A stretch of DNA of 61,415 nucleotides from the NCBI RefSeq assembly GCF_001636615.1, contig NZ_LGEK01000021.1:1-61415 (forward strand), given 5' to 3'. Below are positions 58,061 through 61,415 of the stretch, piece after piece (position 1 is the first letter of the stretch; each line of letters opens with the position of its first letter). Made by a program: the position numbers and the translations under genes. The notes beneath the pieces were generated by a model. It saw nothing but the letters and a program-made list of their open reading frames with translations. It searched no databases and was not told the DNA's origin. Origin of the DNA: Mucilaginibacter sp. L294 (GTDB taxonomy: Bacteria; Bacteroidota; Bacteroidia; Sphingobacteriales; Sphingobacteriaceae).

Positions 58061-58196
58061 TTCTTAAATGTGGTTTTAACAACCGTATTAACTTTTCTCT
58101 GAGCCAAACACCCAAATAAGGATTTATCCGGGTAAACGCTTTGAAGCCAGTACTACCTTTCGGACTATAATTATATCTTAGGTGATTACTTATCAT
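58053..58196 (-). CDS. Small ORF (47 aa), possible gene remnant
   Basis: ATG 58196, TGA 58053. MISNHLRYNYSPKGSTGFKA, FTRINPYLGVWLREKLIRLL, KPHLRNG. Basic and protein-like, and its stop overlaps the GT2 start (ATGGCTGA). It might be a real small gene or the tail of a lost glycosyltransferase. Confidence 0.4.
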   Translation of the reverse strand: MISNHLRYNYSPKGSTGFKAFTRINPYLGVWLREKLIRLLKPHLRNG

Positions 58197-58238
58197 TACC
58201 ACTTTTTTAACATATCTCCAATATTGGAGGCGGCGGGG

Positions 58239-59159
58239 TTAATCTATCGCTCGCCATGCAGTTTTATAGTACCATTCTTTTGCAGTAGCTACGTAATGAT
58301 GTAATGCCGCCGTTGGATGTTTTGCCTCAGTTTCATCGGGCATTACGATATAGCGGTTCTTATTAGCTATGATGGGGTTTTTGGAAGATATCATTGCAGA
58401 AAGTGCCTGCTCTAATAAATAATTTTCCCCTTCCTTTTGTTCCAAAGTTTTTATCCAGCTTTCTATTTCAGTCCAATTAATATCGTCGCTTTTTATACCG
58501 GCTGCGCCAACATTTATATTGGGATAGATGGGGTGCCCCGTAAGTTCTTCCATTAATGGCAATGAATAATGATAGGAGCTAACTGCATCATGTAAAAAAA
58601 AAGGCTTGTATGGGTTTTGCAACCAGTTGATCACTTCTTTTGGGTCGCTAAAAAAAAGCATGTCCGAGTCTAAAACCAATTTCCATCCCTTACTGCCTGC
58701 ATGTATATCTGTTAATTTTCGAATATGAGGATAGGTTTTTCTTTTCCGATTTAGCAGAGGGAATTTATCTGCTGGCAAGCATATCCTTATATGCTCTTCA
58801 ATTTCAGCATTTGTTTTTACTGCACATCCTGGGAATTGTTTTTTTGCTTTTTTTATGAACTTTTTGCTAAAACTGCCATCGTCAATAAATACAGGTCTTA
58901 GTGGTGTATCGCTTGCTTTAATTAATGAGTATGCACAATAAGCAGTTAAAGGCCAGTACTTTTTACCTGTTAAAAAAAAAACCTCAAACACGTTATCTGC
59001 AATATGCGGCACACAAAGTTTGGCAGATGCTTTGTACATAGCCAACTTGCCACGCTCAATTTTTATTATGTTAACTATACCACCAAATTTTTTGATGTAG
59101 TTTAAAAATGATAGTGGCTTATAAAAAGTGTAATACACAAGTTTGCCTAATACCGACAT
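58239..59159 (-). CDS. GT-A type glycosyltransferase-like protein
   Basis: 306 aa from ATG 59159 (MSVLGKLVYYTFYKPLSFLNYIKKFGG); an in-frame GTG at 59207 would add 16 residues. Nucleotide-sugar fold with FFLTGKKYWPLTAYCAYSLIKASDTPLRPVFIDDGS and the metal motif LVLDSDMLFF (DxD). VGAAGIKSDDI and HHYVATAKEWYY follow. Similar in spirit to GT8 or GT32 enzymes. Sugar unknown. Confidence 0.75.
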   Translation of the reverse strand: MSVLGKLVYYTFYKPLSFLNYIKKFGGIVNIIKIERGKLAMYKASAKLCVPHIADNVFEVFFLTGKKYWPLTAYCAYSLIKASDTPLRPVFIDDGSFSKKFIKKAKKQFPGCAVKTNAEIEEHIRICLPADKFPLLNRKRKTYPHIRKLTDIHAGSKGWKLVLDSDMLFFSDPKEVINWLQNPYKPFFLHDAVSSYHYSLPLMEELTGHPIYPNINVGAAGIKSDDINWTEIESWIKTLEQKEGENYLLEQALSAMISSKNPIIANKNRYIVMPDETEAKHPTAALHHYVATAKEWYYKTAWRAID

Positions 59160-59285
59160 TGTTGCTTTATTAAAACTTAAACATGCTTGCGTGATAACTT
59201 TTACCACATGCTATTGCCGATAATTCAATATAAATATACATGAGTTTAGCTTGGTAAACCATTATAATAAGGCAAAATATACACG

Positions 59286-60224
59286 TTACTGATGATTGTG
59301 GTTATTAATTTTGGCAAGTGATTCATAGCTTCCGCAAGCTCCTTTCCATTTGATGTAGTTTACAGGCGAGCCCCATGCGCGGTAAGCAAACCAAGCTTTG
59401 ACCTTCCGGAAAGGGACGGTCCATGCCGAAATAGAATTCAAGGTACAAATGTTATATTTTGAAAGAAGCCTGATCCAGGATTTAGAAGATGCCCTGTTAA
59501 GACTGGAAAGGTATTTTTTGGTAAGCCTTGATGTAGGAATTATATGCTGAAGTATAAGTGCAGGGTAGTAAGTTACGGAATACCCTTGTTGCAAAATGTT
59601 AATCACTATCTCATTGTCGCCCCCGGAACTTAGTTCATCCCCTTTTCTATCTACGATAAGGTCATCGGCAATATCTCTAAGCTGTATGTAAGCCTGCAAT
59701 AATGCTTTCCTTATTGCCATACCTGCACCTACAGGTGCAATTTGGGGGTATCCATTTAAAAGATGAGTGGCAGATGTTAGTTGTTGGTTACCAAGATCGC
59801 GTATAGCAAGCATTGGCCAAAATTGCCTAGTCCAATGTGGTGGCTGATAGCCTTGAAACAAAGCGTTTATTTTACCGCCAACTGCCCCTGATGTTTTGTG
59901 GGTTTTAAAATGCTCATCAACTTTATCCAGATAATTGGATGCTAAAATATTGTCATCGTCAACCATGATTATAATATCGCCTTTAGCGTGTTTAAAGCCG
60001 CATAAACGTGCGAAAGTTAAGCCAGATTCGCTTTCGTCAATAATATAGCCGTTTTTGTGCCACGATATATCCAAACGGTTAACAACATCATTGGTAGAAT
60101 TATTGTTAATAATAATGAGTTCCCAGTTGTTTTGGTTAAAGGTTTGATGTTTTAAAGAATTTAACACTTCGTTAATAACGGCAATTGTAGGATTGTAAGT
60201 GGGTATTATAACGCTGATATTCAT
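59286..60224 (-). CDS. Glycosyltransferase family 2
   Basis: 312 aa from ATG 60224 (MNISVIIPTYNP). ELIIINNNSTNDVV and IIMVDDDNILASNYLDKV contain the DxD-type site; VGAGMAIRKALL is the acceptor loop. An upstream TTG-started extension of 8 residues has no family likeness. Confidence 0.9.
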   Translation of the reverse strand: MNISVIIPTYNPTIAVINEVLNSLKHQTFNQNNWELIIINNNSTNDVVNRLDISWHKNGYIIDESESGLTFARLCGFKHAKGDIIIMVDDDNILASNYLDKVDEHFKTHKTSGAVGGKINALFQGYQPPHWTRQFWPMLAIRDLGNQQLTSATHLLNGYPQIAPVGAGMAIRKALLQAYIQLRDIADDLIVDRKGDELSSGGDNEIVINILQQGYSVTYYPALILQHIIPTSRLTKKYLSSLNRASSKSWIRLLSKYNICTLNSISAWTVPFRKVKAWFAYRAWGSPVNYIKWKGACGSYESLAKINNHNHQ

Positions 60225-60373
60225 GTAATTACTTAATGTATCCCACAAGCAACGGCATTGATGCCCACGGTATAATGATTGGTATATTGGTGGCCAACTA
60301 AAATATATAAGAGTATGGCCAATTCATACCTCCCTGGTGGTAGCATACAAGTTTGTTTAAGGCTTTGTTCATT

Positions 60374-60898
60374 CTATACCCTATATCTAATAACACGTGC
60401 AGGGTTACCTACACTTATACTATTGGGCGGCAAGTTTTTTGTAACAACAGCTCCCGCACCAACCACGCAGCCATCACCTATAGTTACCCCACCCAATATT
60501 TTACAACCGGCGCCAATCCAAACATCTGCGCCAATGCTAACAGGAAGCAAAATATCCGGCTGCGAGCGAATAAGTTTATCTTTATTAGGTATTGTATGGT
60601 TTGATGATATAATACAGGTGTGCATAGCAATTAGTGTGTTACAACCAATGGTGACTCCGCCGTGCCCGTAAATAATTACGTATTCACCTAAAAAAACATT
60701 TTCAGATAAATAAACGGAACCACAGTAACCATTTACCACCACACCTTTGGATAGTTCGCAAGAACCTGAAATAGTTATTGTGCCTTTTTTGAGGTCGGAA
60801 CAACCCGGAGTTAAGCTAACAGCCTTATGCAATTTTACGTTATGGTGTATAAAAACTCCTTTTGACCTTAATTGAAAAATTCTGTTAAAGATATTCAT
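60374..60898 (-). CDS. Hexapeptide-repeat acetyltransferase (LbetaH)
   Basis: 174 aa. Left-handed beta-helix repeats run from SGSCELSKGVVVNGYCGSV to VSIGADVWIGAGCKILGGVTIGDGCVVGAGAVVTKNLPPNSISVGNPARVIR. It transfers an acetyl group from acetyl-CoA to a sugar hydroxyl. Resembles WcaF/NodL types. Stop is TAG. Confidence 0.9.
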   Translation of the reverse strand: MNIFNRIFQLRSKGVFIHHNVKLHKAVSLTPGCSDLKKGTITISGSCELSKGVVVNGYCGSVYLSENVFLGEYVIIYGHGGVTIGCNTLIAMHTCIISSNHTIPNKDKLIRSQPDILLPVSIGADVWIGAGCKILGGVTIGDGCVVGAGAVVTKNLPPNSISVGNPARVIRYRV

Positions 60899-60938
60899 TC
60901 TTTAATTTCTGATTATTTAAAAATTTGGGAGGGATACT

Positions 60939-61396
60939 TTAACAGGGGTTATTTATAGACCATTTTTGCAAAACATGTATTAATGGTGTTTGAAATAAAC
61001 TTCTCCCAGATTTGTAGAAATCGGTCTCTTCAATATTTATCTTAAGTGCTGATTCTATGTGGTCCACCCATTCGTTGCCCACTAATATGGCAATGTTAAC
61101 ATTATAAACGCCGGCTGCGAGCATAAAAACATCTGCTAATTCAACGGTTACAGCCCCTTCATTTGGTAATAACGACGGAAAATCATTAACAACGCCCGAA
61201 TCTAAAAATAATACACCAGTATCATATATGTTGTAAATCCCAATGTATATTTTCCCATTAAATTGCGAATTGAATTTGCTTTTGTACTTAATATTAAAAG
61301 TTAATTTTTCTTTTATTTCATAATCAAACTCAGTTATTAAAACCTCTCCGTTTCCTTTTCTATCGGTTCTGTCCTTAATTTTAATCGTATTAATGT
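60939..61396 (-). CDS. Wzt-like ABC exporter ATPase, C-terminal sugar-binding domain (partial)
   Basis: The frame is open from the adapter (61396) to TAG/TAA at 60939. The first 90 codons come before the internal Met at 61124. It reads ITEFDYEIKEKLTFNIKYKSKF, GKIYIGIYNIYDTGVLFLDS, GAVTVELADVFMLAAGVYNVNIAILVGNEWVDHIESALKINIEETDFY, LIHVLQKWSINN. This beta-sandwich matches Wzt C-terminal domains, which bind the non-reducing end of a polysaccharide for export. The ATPase half lies outside the contig. Confidence 0.75.
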
Positions 61397-61415
61397 CTGT
61401 CTCTTATACACATCT
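61397..61415 (-). other. Tn5/Nextera mosaic-end adapter (right contig end)
   Basis: CTGTCTCTTATACACATCT, the reverse complement of positions 1-19. Inward-facing mosaic ends at both tips are what a tagmented fragment looks like. The last genomic base is 61396. Confidence 0.97.

Overview
The window looks like one linear contig from a Sphingobacteriaceae bacterium (Bacteroidota), most like Mucilaginibacter or a close relative. The reasons are a SusC/SusD pair driven by an ECF sigma/FecR pair, the Bacteroidota -7 promoter box TAnnTTTG, POT peptide transport, lipoproteins with Bacteroidota-type lipoboxes, and an exosortase-linked polysaccharide cluster. Both ends are exactly the 19-bp Tn5/Nextera mosaic end, facing inward, so they are library ends and not biological ones.

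Region 1 (about 0.1-24.3 kb) is ordinary chromosome. It holds queG, small lipoproteins and a secreted polysaccharide deacetylase. A polysaccharide utilisation locus read on the minus strand follows: sigma factor, FecR, SusC, SusD, hairpin, GH92 alpha-mannosidase, secreted Gfo/Idh/MocA protein. Then come ruvB, a polyprenol-phosphate mannose synthase-like GT2, a peptide transporter, a thiolase, an SPFH/RHH operon, a 7TM-HD phosphodiesterase and tRNA-Ser(GCT). The gap at 19.8-20.4 kb is packed with palindromes and GTTCC repeats.

Region 2 (about 24.3 to 45-47 kb) is a genomic island next to the intact tRNA-Ser gene. It starts with an IntDOT-like tyrosine recombinase. It carries a PRTRC cassette (E1-like ThiF, E2-like protein B, ubiquitin-like protein C, protein E, a possible protein F) with a DarG-type macrodomain, SSB and a RadC relative that has lost its JAMM residues. 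Beyond that are small regulators, a zeta-toxin module, a Toprim-like ORF, twin metallophosphoesterases, a membrane-anchored patatin, cold-shock and DksA-like proteins, a secreted nuclease-like protein and many tiny genes. Six transcription units share a promoter in which TATCTACCACY replaces the -33 TTTG box at a fixed 18-nt distance from the -7 box. Two others share a different upstream element at a fixed 35-nt distance. An IS110-family transposase, followed by two related hairpins, lies near the right side. I could not place the right end.

Region 3 (47.3-61.4 kb) is one long minus-strand exopolysaccharide operon: exosortase (XrtY-like), Wzy-like membrane protein, eight glycosyltransferases, an O-acyltransferase, a hexapeptide acetyltransferase and, cut by the contig end, the C-terminal sugar-binding domain of a Wzt-like ABC exporter ATPase. 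Many genes overlap by TTGA, GTGA or ATGA start-stop junctions.
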